64,000 nucleotides of DNA from contig CAVOLE010000008.1 of NCBI GenBank assembly GCA_963696665.1, forward strand, positions 868,001-932,000, written 5' to 3'. Source of the DNA: Roseiarcus sp963696665. Lineage in GTDB: Bacteria; Pseudomonadota; Alphaproteobacteria; Rhizobiales; Beijerinckiaceae. The notes beneath the pieces were generated by a model that saw only the letters and a list, made by a program, of their open reading frames with translations, had not been told where the DNA came from and did not search any database. Below, one piece after another: positions 32,414 to 41,556 of the stretch. The translations under genes were made by a program, and so were the position numbers. Within the stretch, counting starts at the first letter, position 1, and each line of letters starts with the position of its first letter.

Positions 32414-33242
32414 CACTGTTCTCGACGGCGAGCGGCCGTTCGGCTGGACGCAGCGCCTGATCTGCCTTTACGGCATCGTTTGGCGCGAGGGCCTGCGGTT
32501 TCTTCATCAGCGCGAGCGTTTCATTTCCGCGCTGGTGCGCCCGATGGTCTGGCTGTTCATTTTCGCCGCCGGATTTCGCCAGACGCTGGGCGTGTCGATC
32601 ATGCCGCCTTACGACACTTACGTTCTCTACGAAGTCTACATCACGCCGGGGCTGATCGCGATGATCCAGCTTTTCAACGGCATGCAGTCATCGCTGTCGA
32701 TGGTCTACGACCGCGAGATGGGCAGCATGCGCATGTTGCTGGTGAGCCCTGCTCCCCGCTGGTTTCTCCTGACGTCGAAGCTGATCGCCGGCGTCGCTGT
32801 CTCCATTCTGCAAGTCTATGCGTTTCTTGTCGTCGCCTATTTCTGGGAGATCGAGCCGCCGACCTGGTGGGGCTATCTGACCGTGCTGCCGGCGCTGGCG
32901 CTGTCCGGCCTGATGCTTGGCGCGCTCGGCATGCTGTTGTCGTCGCTCATCAAGCAGCTTGAGAATTTCGCAGGCGTGATGAACTTCGTCATTTTTCCGA
33001 TGTTCTTCGCGTCCTCCGCCCTTTATCCGCTATGGCGCGTGCAAGAAGGAAGCCCATGGCTCGCGACCGTCTGCCAGCTGAACCCTTTCACACACGCGGT
33101 CGAACTCATTCGGTTCGCCTTCTACCAGCAGATCAATTGGCTGGCGCTCGCGGTCGTGGCGGGATGCACAGTCGCGTTCCTCGGCGGCGCGGTGATCGCC
33201 TACGATCCGGCGCGCGGCATGCTGATGCGCCGGGGCGGGTGA
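32403..33242 (+). CDS. lutF: ABC-2 type permease (LutF-like)
   Basis: The product has 279 residues with six predicted membrane helices, for example PMVWLFIFAAGFRQTL, LIAGVAVSILQVYAFLVVAY and LALSGLMLGALGMLLSSLI. The ABC-2 family motif region NGMQSSLSMVYDREMGSMRM is present. It pairs with the LutE-like ATPase just upstream (start inside its end) and its stop TGA overlaps the start of the next binding protein as TGATG, so the two transport systems are in one operon. Confidence 0.85.
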   Translation: MVTDTVLDGERPFGWTQRLICLYGIVWREGLRFLHQRERFISALVRPMVWLFIFAAGFRQTLGVSIMPPYDTYVLYEVYITPGLIAMIQLFNGMQSSLSMVYDREMGSMRMLLVSPAPRWFLLTSKLIAGVAVSILQVYAFLVVAYFWEIEPPTWWGYLTVLPALALSGLMLGALGMLLSSLIKQLENFAGVMNFVIFPMFFASSALYPLWRVQEGSPWLATVCQLNPFTHAVELIRFAFYQQINWLALAVVAGCTVAFLGGAVIAYDPARGMLMRRGG

Positions 33243-34246
33243 TGCGCGGCCAAGTCCAGAGAGCGCTCATGTTCAAGCTCATTCTCGTCGCCCTCGCTTT
33301 CGTTGCGAGCGCCTACTCGACGCAAGGCGCCGAGGCCGCCGACCGCCTGCGCATCGCGATCCAGAAAACTGGAACGGCGGCTTGGGAACTCGAGGTGATC
33401 AAAGCGCGCGGGCTCGACAAGGCGGCGAATCTGGACATTGAGACGACCGAACTTGCCTCGACCGAGGCGGCCAAGGTCGCGCTCGCGGGCGGGGGCGCCG
33501 ACATGGTTGTCTCGGACTGGCTCTGGGCGGCGCGCGAGCGCGCGCTCGGCGACAAGCTCCTGTTCACGCCCTATTCGAGCGCGCTGGGGGCGGTGATGGC
33601 GCCAAAGGGTTCGCCGATCCATGCGATCGCCGATCTCGCCGGCCGATCCATCGGCGTCGCTGGCGGACCGCTCGACAAGAGCTGGCTCCTGCTGCGGGCG
33701 GCGGCCCTCGGCGCAGGGCTCGACCTCGTCAAGGACGCCCGGCCGTCATACGGCGCGCCGCCGCTCATCGCCGAGAAGCTTGTTGAGGGCGAGACCGAGA
33801 CGGCGCTCGAGTTCTGGAATTTCTCCGCCGATCTCGAGGGACGCGGCTTCCGTCGCGCGATCGAAATGGCCGACGTCGAGAAGGCGCTCGGCGCGAGCGG
33901 CCCGGTGGCGATGACCGGCTATGTGTTCAATGAGGCCTTCGCCGCTTCGCACAAGGACGCTCTCAAGCGTTTTTTCGCGGCGGCGACCGAGGCGCGCAAA
34001 ATCCTGGGCGAAGATCCGAGCGCCTGGGCGCCGATCAAGGCGCGGCTCCGCCTGAAAGACGACGCGGCGCTTGAAGTCTATCGCCAGCGCTATCTCGAAG
34101 GCGTGCCGAAACGGACCATCGCGGAGGAAGCGGCCGACGCGCGCGTGCTTTATCGGCGATTGGCCGAGATCGGCGGCGACGCGCTGGTCGGCAAGGCCAA
34201 GGAACTCGACACCGCGCTCTTCTACGATCCCGCGACGAGCGAATAG
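33242..34246 (+). CDS. NitT/TauT-type ABC substrate-binding protein
   Basis: The start is ATG 33242, overlapping the permease stop; about 334 residues. A signal peptide ends near AEAADRLRIA. The mature part is SsuA/TauA-like: LRIAIQKTGTAAWELEVIKA, then TELASTEAAKVALAGGGADM and IADLAGRSIGVAGGPLDKSW. No cysteine lipid anchor is seen. It forms an ABC unit with the permease and ATPase that follow. The family carries sulfonates, nitrate, bicarbonate or thiamine precursors; in this place, beside the lanthanide and PQQ genes, the ligand may be a chelator. The substrate is open. Confidence 0.78.
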   Translation: MRGQVQRALMFKLILVALAFVASAYSTQGAEAADRLRIAIQKTGTAAWELEVIKARGLDKAANLDIETTELASTEAAKVALAGGGADMVVSDWLWAARERALGDKLLFTPYSSALGAVMAPKGSPIHAIADLAGRSIGVAGGPLDKSWLLLRAAALGAGLDLVKDARPSYGAPPLIAEKLVEGETETALEFWNFSADLEGRGFRRAIEMADVEKALGASGPVAMTGYVFNEAFAASHKDALKRFFAAATEARKILGEDPSAWAPIKARLRLKDDAALEVYRQRYLEGVPKRTIAEEAADARVLYRRLAEIGGDALVGKAKELDTALFYDPATSE

Positions 34247-34249
34247 GAC

Positions 34250-34990
34250 GTGACGACTCGTCTCATCTCGCTCGCCGCGCTCATTTGTCTCTGGCAGATC
34301 GCTGCGCATTTCGCCAATCCGCGATTGCTGCCAGGTCCGATGATTGTGCTCGCGACGATGAGGTCAGAGGCCGCGTCGGGCGCCCTGTTCGCAGCGCTCG
34401 GCGTCACCCTCGCCCGCGTCGCGGCCGCCTTCGTGCTCGCGATGGCGGCCGGATCAGCGATCGGCTACGCGATGGGACGCAACGCGCTCATTGACCGTGC
34501 GGCCGACCCATGGATCATCGTGCTCTTGAACCTGCCGGCGCTCGTCATCATCGTGCTCGCTTATATCTGGGTTGGCCTCAACGAGGCGGCGGCGATCGGC
34601 GCCGTGGCCCTCAACAAATTGCCCGTCACGGTCGTCACCATACGAGAGGGCGTGCGCGCGCTCGACACAAGGCTCGACGAAATGGCGCGGGTGTTTGGCT
34701 TCTCCCCAGTGAAGCGGCTCACCCATGTCGTTGCGCCGCAACTCGCGCCCTATTTCGCCGCCGCGACCCGCGCGGGCCTGTCGCTCGTGTGGAAGATCGT
34801 GCTGGTTGTCGAGCTCATGGGCCGGCCGAACGGCGTAGGGTTCGAAATCAATACCGCCTTCCAGCTGTTCGACGTGCCTCTGCTGCTCGCCTATGCGCTA
34901 CCCTTCACTGCGATCATGCTCGTCATCGAAACGCTTGCGGTGCAACCCTTTGAACGTCACGTCTCCCGTTGGCGACCGCGTGCGGCTTGA
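34250..34990 (+). CDS. NitT/TauT-type ABC permease
   Basis: The product has 246 residues from GTG 34250, with six membrane helices. The family coupling motif appears as the EAA-like segment LDTRLDEMARVFGFSPVKRL (about 142-161), and VVAPQLAPYFAAATRAGLSL follows. It belongs to the SsuC/TauC group. The gene lies three bases after the binding protein and overlaps the ATPase gene. It is complete, with no odd residues. Confidence 0.82.
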   Translation: MTTRLISLAALICLWQIAAHFANPRLLPGPMIVLATMRSEAASGALFAALGVTLARVAAAFVLAMAAGSAIGYAMGRNALIDRAADPWIIVLLNLPALVIIVLAYIWVGLNEAAAIGAVALNKLPVTVVTIREGVRALDTRLDEMARVFGFSPVKRLTHVVAPQLAPYFAAATRAGLSLVWKIVLVVELMGRPNGVGFEINTAFQLFDVPLLLAYALPFTAIMLVIETLAVQPFERHVSRWRPRAA

Positions 34991-35687
34991 AGCGCGCGTC
35001 GCTGAAAAATCCTTCCGCGCCGCCGCGGGGCAGAGCGTTCCTGTCATCGCCAATCTTTCGTTCGCGCTCGAGGAAGGCGAGACCGGGGCGCTGATCGGGC
35101 CGTCTGGTTGCGGCAAGTCGACGCTGATGCGCATTCTCGCCGGGCTCGATCGCAATTTCGACGGCTCGGTCCACATCCCGACCGACGGGAAAGTGGGCAT
35201 GGTTTTCCAGGAGCCGCGGCTCCTCCCGTGGCGCAGCGTCGAGGACAATGTGCGTCTCGCCGCTCCGCATGCGAGCGAGGCTGAAGTCGCGGCCTTGTTC
35301 GCCGCGCTCGGCCTCTCCGAACATCGCGCCCATTTTCCGGGCGAGCTCTCGATTGGCCTCGCGCGACGCGCGGCGCTGGCGCGCGCGTTCGCCGTCCGCC
35401 CGACCCTCCTCTTGCTCGACGAGCCCTTCGTGTCGCTCGATGCGCCGCTCGCCCGGCAGTTGCAGGGCGATCTGGCGAGGCTTGTCGAAAGCCGCCGCAT
35501 GATCGTCGTGCTTGTCACCCATGACGTGGACGAGGCGATTGCTCTCGCCGATCGCATCTTCGTGCTTTCCGCGCGCCCTACGCATGTCGTGGGCGAGATT
35601 CAGGTCAAGACGCCACGCGCCGCGATGAGCGACGAAGAGCGCAAGGCGATTGCGGCGCGGATCGAGGCCCTGCGGGAGGCAGGCTGA
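34980..35687 (+). CDS. NitT/TauT-type ABC ATP-binding protein with degenerate signature motif
   Basis: The start is taken as GTG 34980, overlapping the permease stop; a TTG at 34950 is also in frame. About 235 residues. Walker A is GPSGCGKST, the Q-loop lies in MVFQEPRLLPWRSVEDN, and Walker B is LLLLDEPFVSLD with the switch His in VLVTHDVDEA. The signature region reads ELSIGLARRAALARAFAV in place of LSGGMRQR, so the central glycines are not conserved. Whether it still hydrolyses ATP is uncertain. The end of the operon is here; AT-rich DNA follows. Confidence 0.8.
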   Translation: MRLEARVAEKSFRAAAGQSVPVIANLSFALEEGETGALIGPSGCGKSTLMRILAGLDRNFDGSVHIPTDGKVGMVFQEPRLLPWRSVEDNVRLAAPHASEAEVAALFAALGLSEHRAHFPGELSIGLARRAALARAFAVRPTLLLLDEPFVSLDAPLARQLQGDLARLVESRRMIVVLVTHDVDEAIALADRIFVLSARPTHVVGEIQVKTPRAAMSDEERKAIAARIEALREAG

Positions 35688-35885
35688 ATCCCCTGCCTTT
35701 CCCCTCAAGCGGGGGCGGGCCATTTACGAGTTTGTTTTTAGCGATTCCAATAGGTTGCAGCCCAATTTACGAGTCACTTTCGTCTATATAACGTATATAA
35801 CTTGTATTTATCGGCGCCGACCCTAGCCCATGACTCCCGACTGGCTTCCGCCGATTTCAGTGCGGAAGTTCCAACACCGACAGGC
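35688..35885. other. AT-rich convergent spacer with short direct repeats
   Basis: The spacer between convergent genes holds two copies of ATTTACGAGT (35722-35731 and 35765-35774) and a TATATAAC/GTATATAAC duplication near 35794-35812. It is clearly more AT-rich than its flanks. No hairpin followed by T-run is obvious, yet it must contain the transcription ends of both units. Confidence 0.4.
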
Positions 35886-36273
35886 TCACTTGTCATCGTA
35901 CTTGATATACGCGAACCGCTGGTCGCCAGACGGCGTTCCCTCGAGCGCGCCGCCCTCCTTGCCAGGGCGCCACGAGACGAAATCCTCGATCTTGCGGGCC
36001 AGCTCGAAGTCCTTGTCGGTGATTCCCTTGGCGCTGTGGTTTTGCAATTTGACTTCGACCCAAGCGTAAGACGCAGCGATATCCGGATGATGCCAGGCGG
36101 CCTCCGCGAGATGGCCAACCGCGTTGATCACCATCAGCGTGCCCTTCCAGCTCGAGGTGCGAAAGGTGCGTCTGATCCAGCCATTTTCGTAGCGCCAGTG
36201 GGGGAGATCGCGTTTGAGCCGCGCCTCGATCTCGTCTGGCGTATAAACTCGCTCTTTCGAACTCTTCGCTCAT
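35886..36273 (-). CDS. Pterin-4a-carbinolamine dehydratase, frameshifted near its start
   Basis: This family dehydrates 4a-hydroxytetrahydrobiopterin. ATG 36273 (MSEEFER) has GGAGG six bases upstream. The conserved body lies in the next frame: KERVYTPDEIEARLKRDLPH, then WKGTLMVINAVGHLAEAAWH and the active-site HHPD in AAWHHPDIAASYAW. One extra base between about 36258 and 36270 explains the mismatch; without it the product is 128 residues, as expected. The only in-frame start in the second frame is ATG GTG ATC, which would cut off the N-terminal third. A pterin role near H4MPT genes is suggestive only. Confidence 0.82.
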
Positions 36274-36300
36274 CGCATTCCTCCGGTCAGCAAGCGCCCG

Positions 36301-37551
36301 TCACTTCACCAGCGGGCATCCGCCTTGGTCGAGCGGCCGGAAGGCGGCTTCGGGCGGAATCGTTTCAATGAGATCATAGACGGCGAACCTCATCTTCGAT
36401 TGTTGCGGCGACTTGACCTTGAATACGTACATCGGGTGCGTCGCGCGGCCGTCGGCGCGGATGACGACAGGACCGAAGAGCGGATCGTCGATCGGCGATT
36501 TCTTCATTTCGCCAACCACTTTGTCGCCCTCAATGGTTCCCGCTTGTTTCACCGCGCGCAGATACGCCAGCGTCGCCGAATAGGCCGCCGCCTGATCCTC
36601 GGTCGGCATCTTGCCGCCCATCCGCTCGGCGAAGCGCGCGGCGAAGGCGCGCGGCGCATCATTGAGATCCCAATAGAAGGCTTCGGACAGGATAAGGCCC
36701 TGTGCGGCGTTGAGGTCAAGCGCGTCGATATCGGTGATCTGCAGGAAGAGCGCGGCGAGCCGCCTGTCGGGCCCGACGATCTGGAACTCCGCCGCCTGCC
36801 GGATGGCGTTGATCGCGTCGGCGCCGGTGTCGGCGAGCGCGATTACTTTCGCGCCCGAGGCTTGCGCCTGCAACAGATACGAGCCGAAATCGGTCGCGCC
36901 GAGCGGATGCGACACGGAGCCGCGCACCGATCCGCCCGCCTTTTGGATCGCCTCGGTCGCGTCGCGTTGCAGAGCCTTGCCGAACGCATAGTCGAAGCTG
37001 ATGAAGAACCAGGTCGCGCCGCCCATTTTGGTGATCGTCCGGCCGACTGCGTTGCCGAGCGCCCAGGTGTCGAGAGCCCATTGGACGGTGGTCGGCTGAC
37101 AGAATTTGCCCGTCAGGTCGGAGGTCGCGGTCGCCGATGCGAGCTTCGCGCGATTCCTCTCGTGCATAAGCGTGTTGACGGCGAGACCGACGCCTGAATT
37201 GGCGAGATCGACGATCGCGTCGACGCCCTCCTCATCCACCCATCGCCGCGCAATCGCGACGCCGATGTCGGGCTTGTTCTGATGATCGGCGAAAATGATC
37301 TCGACCTTAAGGCCCCCTGCTTCCTTAGCCAAGTCTCCGGCCGCGAGCTGAGCGCCGATGAGCGATCCCTTGCCGACCTGATCAGCGAATGGACCGGAGA
37401 AGTCGCTCAACACGCCGATCTTGATCGTGTCGCCCGGAATTTGCGCCGGCGCGTCGGTAACCGAGCCTGCCAGCGTCGCGACTACGAAGGCTGCGCGCAG
37501 GAGCAACCGCGTGAAGCTTGCGGGCACGGGCGATCCTCCTCTTTTTTTCAT
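36301..37551 (-). CDS. Branched-chain amino-acid/urea-type ABC substrate-binding protein
   Basis: The start is ATG 37551 (MKKRGGSPVPASFTRLLLRA); the frame runs on upstream without similarity, through the DUF2380 gene and tRNA. About 416 residues, with a signal peptide to about 37 (DAPAQ). The type-I binding fold is evident in TIKIGVLSDFSGPFADQVGK, then GVDAIVDLANSGVGLAVNTL and ATWFFISFDYAFGKALQRDA. No permease or ATPase gene is adjacent, so it is an orphan binding protein. Such orphans serve distant transporters or bind C1-related ligands; the ligand is unknown. Confidence 0.82.
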   Translation of the reverse strand: MKKRGGSPVPASFTRLLLRAAFVVATLAGSVTDAPAQIPGDTIKIGVLSDFSGPFADQVGKGSLIGAQLAAGDLAKEAGGLKVEIIFADHQNKPDIGVAIARRWVDEEGVDAIVDLANSGVGLAVNTLMHERNRAKLASATATSDLTGKFCQPTTVQWALDTWALGNAVGRTITKMGGATWFFISFDYAFGKALQRDATEAIQKAGGSVRGSVSHPLGATDFGSYLLQAQASGAKVIALADTGADAINAIRQAAEFQIVGPDRRLAALFLQITDIDALDLNAAQGLILSEAFYWDLNDAPRAFAARFAERMGGKMPTEDQAAAYSATLAYLRAVKQAGTIEGDKVVGEMKKSPIDDPLFGPVVIRADGRATHPMYVFKVKSPQQSKMRFAVYDLIETIPPEAAFRPLDQGGCPLVK

Positions 37552-37635
37552 ACGCAAAGCAGGCGATAGCGCCGGATGAGCGTTTATATTGCGATGGACC
37601 GGACGACTGGACAAGCGCTCGGATAAGGATGAGCG

Positions 37636-38232
37636 ATGCAGGATCGGGAAACCAAAGCGGCCTCTGGATCCGCGACCCGCGTCGGTCGCGGCCTCCGCCT
37701 CCGCTGGCGACGCGCTTCGCTCGCCCCATTGGGCCTTGCCGCGTTCCTCACCCTCGAAGCCGTTGGCGTTCCGGCGGCTGCGGCGGCGCCATCCGACCCG
37801 CCCAAGAGCGTCGCCTTGCTCGACGTCCAGTTCCTCAACGACCATGGGGATCTCGAGCCCACAACCAGCGCGGAGCGGGCTCGCCTCGCGTTGATCGCGT
37901 CCCTCTTCAAGGCGAAGCTCGAAGCCTCCGGCCGGTATCAGTTCCTCCCCGTTCCCGCCGAGGCTCAAGCGAAAATCGGCGCGGGTCCCGAGATCGGCGC
38001 CTGTGGCGGCTGCGAGTTCGACTACGGGAAAGCGCTCGGAGCCGATTACGCCGCCTGGATCGTGGTCCAGAAAGTGTCGGACCTTATCCTCAATATGAAC
38101 GTCTATATGGCCGACGTCGCGGCTAAGAAGATGGCGTTTGTCCATAGCGTCGACATTCGCGGCAACACTGATGAGTTCTGGACCCGCGGCCTCACTTATC
38201 TGGTGAAGAACTACCTGCTGCCGAGTCCGTGA
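37636..38232 (+). CDS. DUF2380 family exported protein
   Basis: The product has 198 residues; ATG 37636 is chosen, with the hydrophobic signal at about 26-50 (LAPLGLAAFLTLEAVGVPAA). The mature part shows KSVALLDVQFLNDHGDLEP and the DUF2380 hallmark SDLILNMNVYMADVAAKKMA near 150. Two cysteines are paired close together in IGACGGCEF. DUF2380 proteins occur beside methanol-oxidation genes in several methylotrophs, but no function is established. It is divergent from the orphan binding protein. Confidence 0.72.
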   Translation: MQDRETKAASGSATRVGRGLRLRWRRASLAPLGLAAFLTLEAVGVPAAAAAPSDPPKSVALLDVQFLNDHGDLEPTTSAERARLALIASLFKAKLEASGRYQFLPVPAEAQAKIGAGPEIGACGGCEFDYGKALGADYAAWIVVQKVSDLILNMNVYMADVAAKKMAFVHSVDIRGNTDEFWTRGLTYLVKNYLLPSP

Positions 38233-38358
38233 TGGGCCGCTTCTTGCCCCATTGCCCGAGCCGGCGTCGCGCGCAGACCGGAGGAACGCCTCGGCCCGTC
38301 TTGCCACGCCCCCTTTGCTATGGCAGGAAGCCGAGCGCTCTTTAGACGCGCCTCGGAT

Positions 38359-38433
<75 letters not shown>

Positions 38434-39200
38434 TTTATTTTCAATGACTTACCCGAGCGGCTGAAATTGGCCGAGCCGGTGCGCGACAGGCGCACATCAA
38501 TGATGCGCATGCGGCTCAGATTGAGGCCCGGCCGCTCCGTAAAACCAAAGCTTCGCCTTGTTCTACCATATTGCTGTCAGACCAAACCTCTATCTGTCGA
38601 ATGGGCAACCCTACGCTGGGGACCGGTTGCGCGGTGGCGCCGCGGTCCTCTGTTACGCAGCTGAGACTACGGTCGAAGGGTCGACGTTAAACAGTCTCCT
38701 CCGAGCCCGCGCTGCTTATCGCTGCGGGCAGGTCGCCTCACCAAATGAGAAAACGAACTCGCGATGGAGTGGGCCCGGCAAAGGGGCGAACTTGAAAGGA
38801 CGATTCTATGAAAGTCACAATCTTGCTCTCCGCCGTCGGCGCTGTCGGGATCACGATGCTTTCGGTCGGCGTTGTGTCGCATTCCAGAGAAGTTCGTGGC
38901 CAGGCCAAGGAGCTTGTCGCTCTCCTCGAATTTAGGATAGTCGGCTATGAGCCCATACATTGAGGCGGGCCGAGTAATGACCTGCGGGCGGATTTATAGG
39001 CGACCTTTTTAGGGGCGTTGGGCTTCGCCAACAAACGCCGTGCCTCGCCTTAGCCTGGCGTTGGCGTCGCGTCATCGCCTGATCGCGCGTATGCCGCCCC
39101 AGCCTCGTATCGATCTGCTTAAGCCCCCGACAGGCTCCGCCCTCTCCAAACGCAAGCGCCTCATATCATCGCGCGCCTGGGCCGCGAGGGCTACTAGACG
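38434..39200. other. Gene-poor region downstream of tRNA-Thr
   Basis: Apart from the short predicted peptide at 38808, these 767 bases have no frame that resembles a protein on either strand. I looked for a repeat of the tRNA 3-prime end (TCCTCTCTTGCAGCACCA) that would mark an integration event and saw none within the window. It may be the worn remains of inserted DNA. Confidence 0.4.
38808..38963 (+). CDS. Possible 51-residue small membrane protein
   Basis: ATG 38808 follows GAAAGGACGATTCT, an acceptable ribosome site. The frame encodes an N-terminal hydrophobic helix (MKVTILLSAVGAVGITMLSV) and a charged tail (REVRGQAKELVALLEF), the shape of a small single-pass protein or signal-bearing peptide. 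No family is recognised and there is no neighbour in the same unit. It could be a chance frame. Confidence 0.35.
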   Translation: MKVTILLSAVGAVGITMLSVGVVSHSREVRGQAKELVALLEFRIVGYEPIH

Positions 39201-39746
39201 CTAGCCCGTCAGGCCCGCGGCGCGTCTCCGTGCCGGCCGATAGACAGCAAGGCCAAGGCCCGCGAAACCGATCAGCATCATCGCCCAGGTCGAGGCTTCC
39301 GGCACGGCAGTGGCCGGGCCTACGCCGGGGTTGATGGAGGTCGTCAGCGTCGAGCCGGCGCCCGTATCGCCCACGTCCGAAGCGCCACTGATGAGGCCGC
39401 TTGGCGTGATGGAAGGAGGGGGAGGGTCACCTCCGCCAATGGCCAAGTCCAGTGCGGACGGAGGCGGGGTTATGCCATACGCTATGTGGTAGAACATTTG
39501 GCCAAGCGCCATGTCGCCGCCCAATTCCGACAGATAGCCCAGTTGACGCAACTGGTCTTGCTGATCGGCATAGGCTTGCTGAGCAGCGGTCATCGGCTGA
39601 CCCCCAAGCATACTCTGGTAATACGCCTCAGTGGTGTAACCACCTGACGGCCCCAGGGCGTTGCTGAGGTCGATCCCGGCGGCGCAAGTCGTCGAGGCGG
39701 TCAGGGTCACGGCGGCAAGCGCCGCCAAAGGTCTTAAGGTTTTCAC
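39201..39746 (-). CDS. PEPxxWA-CTERM sorting-domain protein
   Basis: I start it at GTG 39746 (VKTLRPLAALAAVTLTAST), which has GAAGGAC upstream and begins a proper signal peptide; ATG codons further out are in frame. About 181 residues. The mature region is low in charged residues and Gly/Pro-rich. The C-terminus holds PEASTWAMMLIGFAGLGLAV and a final Arg-rich tail YRPARRR: motif, hydrophobic helix and basic end, as needed for exosortase-type processing. No exosortase gene is in the window. A surface or extracellular-matrix role is likely for the class. Confidence 0.8.
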   Translation of the reverse strand: MKTLRPLAALAAVTLTASTTCAAGIDLSNALGPSGGYTTEAYYQSMLGGQPMTAAQQAYADQQDQLRQLGYLSELGGDMALGQMFYHIAYGITPPPSALDLAIGGGDPPPPSITPSGLISGASDVGDTGAGSTLTTSINPGVGPATAVPEASTWAMMLIGFAGLGLAVYRPARRRAAGLTG

Positions 39747-40042
39747 GAAGTCCTTCGATCTCCTGGCGCGGGCCCTTTGCCCGTCTCCCATATATCGTCC
39801 CGGTAGCGTAAAATCGATGAGTCTGCAAATCGCGGCCGTCAAAACACGCTGCGGTAGTAAATTTCAGCCCCGATCTCGCGACCGCCGCGTTCACTCGCCA
39901 CATCCGGCGATCGCTCGCAGACCTATGCATGTCAAAGCGCGCCTTGGCGGTCGGAGGTCTTGGACCCCCGGAGAGCCACGGCGGCCTCGCGCAATAGCGA
40001 AATTTAGCGCTCCGATAACCTTTGCGCGCCATGATCCCGCCC

Positions 40043-40312
40043 ATGTCGGACGCAACGGCAACGCCCGCGCTTAGGCAGCACCCGTCACTCTTCACGCGTC
40101 TGCGCGTCGTCGAGGCCGAACTCGAGGCGTTGAAGGCCGTGGTCGCCGGCCTCAAGGAGGATCATGAGGCCCTGCGCGAGGACCGCGACGAATGGCGCTG
40201 GCGGGCGGAATATCTTCTGGCGGAGAGCCGGAAGGGTTTTTTCGACCGATGGGGCCAGCGACTCGCGGAAGTCGCGACGCCTTTCGCCCGGCGCCTGAAC
40301 GCGCTTTTGTAA
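40043..40312 (+). CDS. Short coiled-coil protein of unknown function
   Basis: The start ATG 40043 (MSDATATPALRQHPSLFTRL) gives 89 residues; ATG 40022 is an alternative. A heptad-rich coiled coil runs through VVEAELEALKAVVAGLKEDH, followed by EWRWRAEYLLAESR. The composition is Glu/Arg/Leu-heavy, without membrane helix or cysteines. No family is recognised. It stands alone between the PEPxxWA gene (divergent) and the EamA permease (convergent). Confidence 0.5.
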   Translation: MSDATATPALRQHPSLFTRLRVVEAELEALKAVVAGLKEDHEALREDRDEWRWRAEYLLAESRKGFFDRWGQRLAEVATPFARRLNALL

Positions 40313-40459
40313 GACGCCGCGACGCCCAACTTCGGATCGGCCGTTGCAAGTTCGACCGGCCAAAACAGGAGGTAGCTTTCTCAATGGCGTCGCAGGCTAT
40401 CGAATCCTGCCGTTCCCGGCGGTGCCGCCTCCGAACGCCACTCCGATTTCCGACCACCC

Positions 40460-41446
40460 TCAGGCTCGCGGAGCAGGCTGCCGCCAGGATTTCAGCGAAA
40501 ACAGCACCAGCGACGCCGCGATCAGCCCTGAACCGAGAAAGAAGGTGAGGTCGATCACAAAGTGCAGGTCGGCGACCCAGTGCGACAGCGCGAGCGATAT
40601 GAGGGCGGTCAGCGCCGGGACCAGATTGAGAAACATGGTGACAAAGCCGTTGTCGCCGCCGGTGACGGTCAGCGATATCTGGTACATGACGCGGCCGAGC
40701 GAGGCGGCGACAATCGTGCCGAAAATCATCAGCAAGATCGGCCCGAGCTCTTCGAAATTCAGCTCATTTCGCCAATAGAGAAGTGCGAGGCAGCCCGGAA
40801 TGAGGATGACGTTCGCGGTGAAAAAATTGGCGGCGATCGCCGCGGATTCGTCGTAAGCGCCGAACCATTTGCCGACGAGAGTTCCGCCCAAGGCCGAGGC
40901 CAATGGCACGGGAATCGCATAGATCCAGCTGCCGTGAAAAAAACTGTCCGTCAATTGACCCATGTTTGACATGCCTGCATCGCCGAGCTGGCTCCAGGCG
41001 ACCGCCATGGCGCCGATGAAAGCCCCGGCGAAACAGCCAAAGAAGGTCGCCCGCGAAATCGGGATCGGAACCCCTGCCAACACGAGCGCCACCAATGCGG
41101 CCCAGAACGGCGAAAGATTGAGGATTGCGGAGATGATGATCGGGTGAGCGTTGCTCAGGCCGAAGTTGTATAAAAGGAGGCCGGTCATTCCTATGGCGAA
41201 GATGACCGCGAGATAGGCGTAGTTGGCGGGCTTTCGAAATAGGGCGGCGAAATCCCGGCGACTGGCCGGCCGGCTGAGCAAGAGTGGAATGGATACGAGC
41301 AAGGAGACCTGGGTGAGCGCCACGAATTGCAAAGTGTTGAGATGCTTGGCGGCGGGAAACGAAAACGGCTCCTGCGTCGCGTACAGGAAAGCGGTGATCA
41401 CCGAATAGAGGCTGCCGAGCTGGTAGTTGATCGAGGATTGCCGCAT
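40460..41446 (-). CDS. EamA/DMT-superfamily permease
   Basis: The product has 328 residues from ATG 41446 (MRQSSINYQLGSLYSVITAF); the frame continues upstream without similarity. Ten membrane helices are predicted in two five-helix halves, for example AYLAVIFAIGMTGLLLYNFG, LNLSPFWAALVALVLAGV and ILLMIFGTIVAASLGRVMYQ. The second EamA half holds NGFVTMFLNLVPALTALISL. Members export amino acids, nucleobases or drugs; the substrate is unknown. It is divergent from the aspartyl-protease-like gene. Confidence 0.82.
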   Translation of the reverse strand: MRQSSINYQLGSLYSVITAFLYATQEPFSFPAAKHLNTLQFVALTQVSLLVSIPLLLSRPASRRDFAALFRKPANYAYLAVIFAIGMTGLLLYNFGLSNAHPIIISAILNLSPFWAALVALVLAGVPIPISRATFFGCFAGAFIGAMAVAWSQLGDAGMSNMGQLTDSFFHGSWIYAIPVPLASALGGTLVGKWFGAYDESAAIAANFFTANVILIPGCLALLYWRNELNFEELGPILLMIFGTIVAASLGRVMYQISLTVTGGDNGFVTMFLNLVPALTALISLALSHWVADLHFVIDLTFFLGSGLIAASLVLFSLKSWRQPAPRA

Positions 41447-41556
41447 GTCGGGCGCCCTTCTTGCGAGGGAACAAAGCTTGTGACCTTCGCCTTCAGCCAG
41501 AGACCAGGGCGTGCGCGCTATTGTTAGCGCCTCCACACCGGATCCTAACGAAGCCG

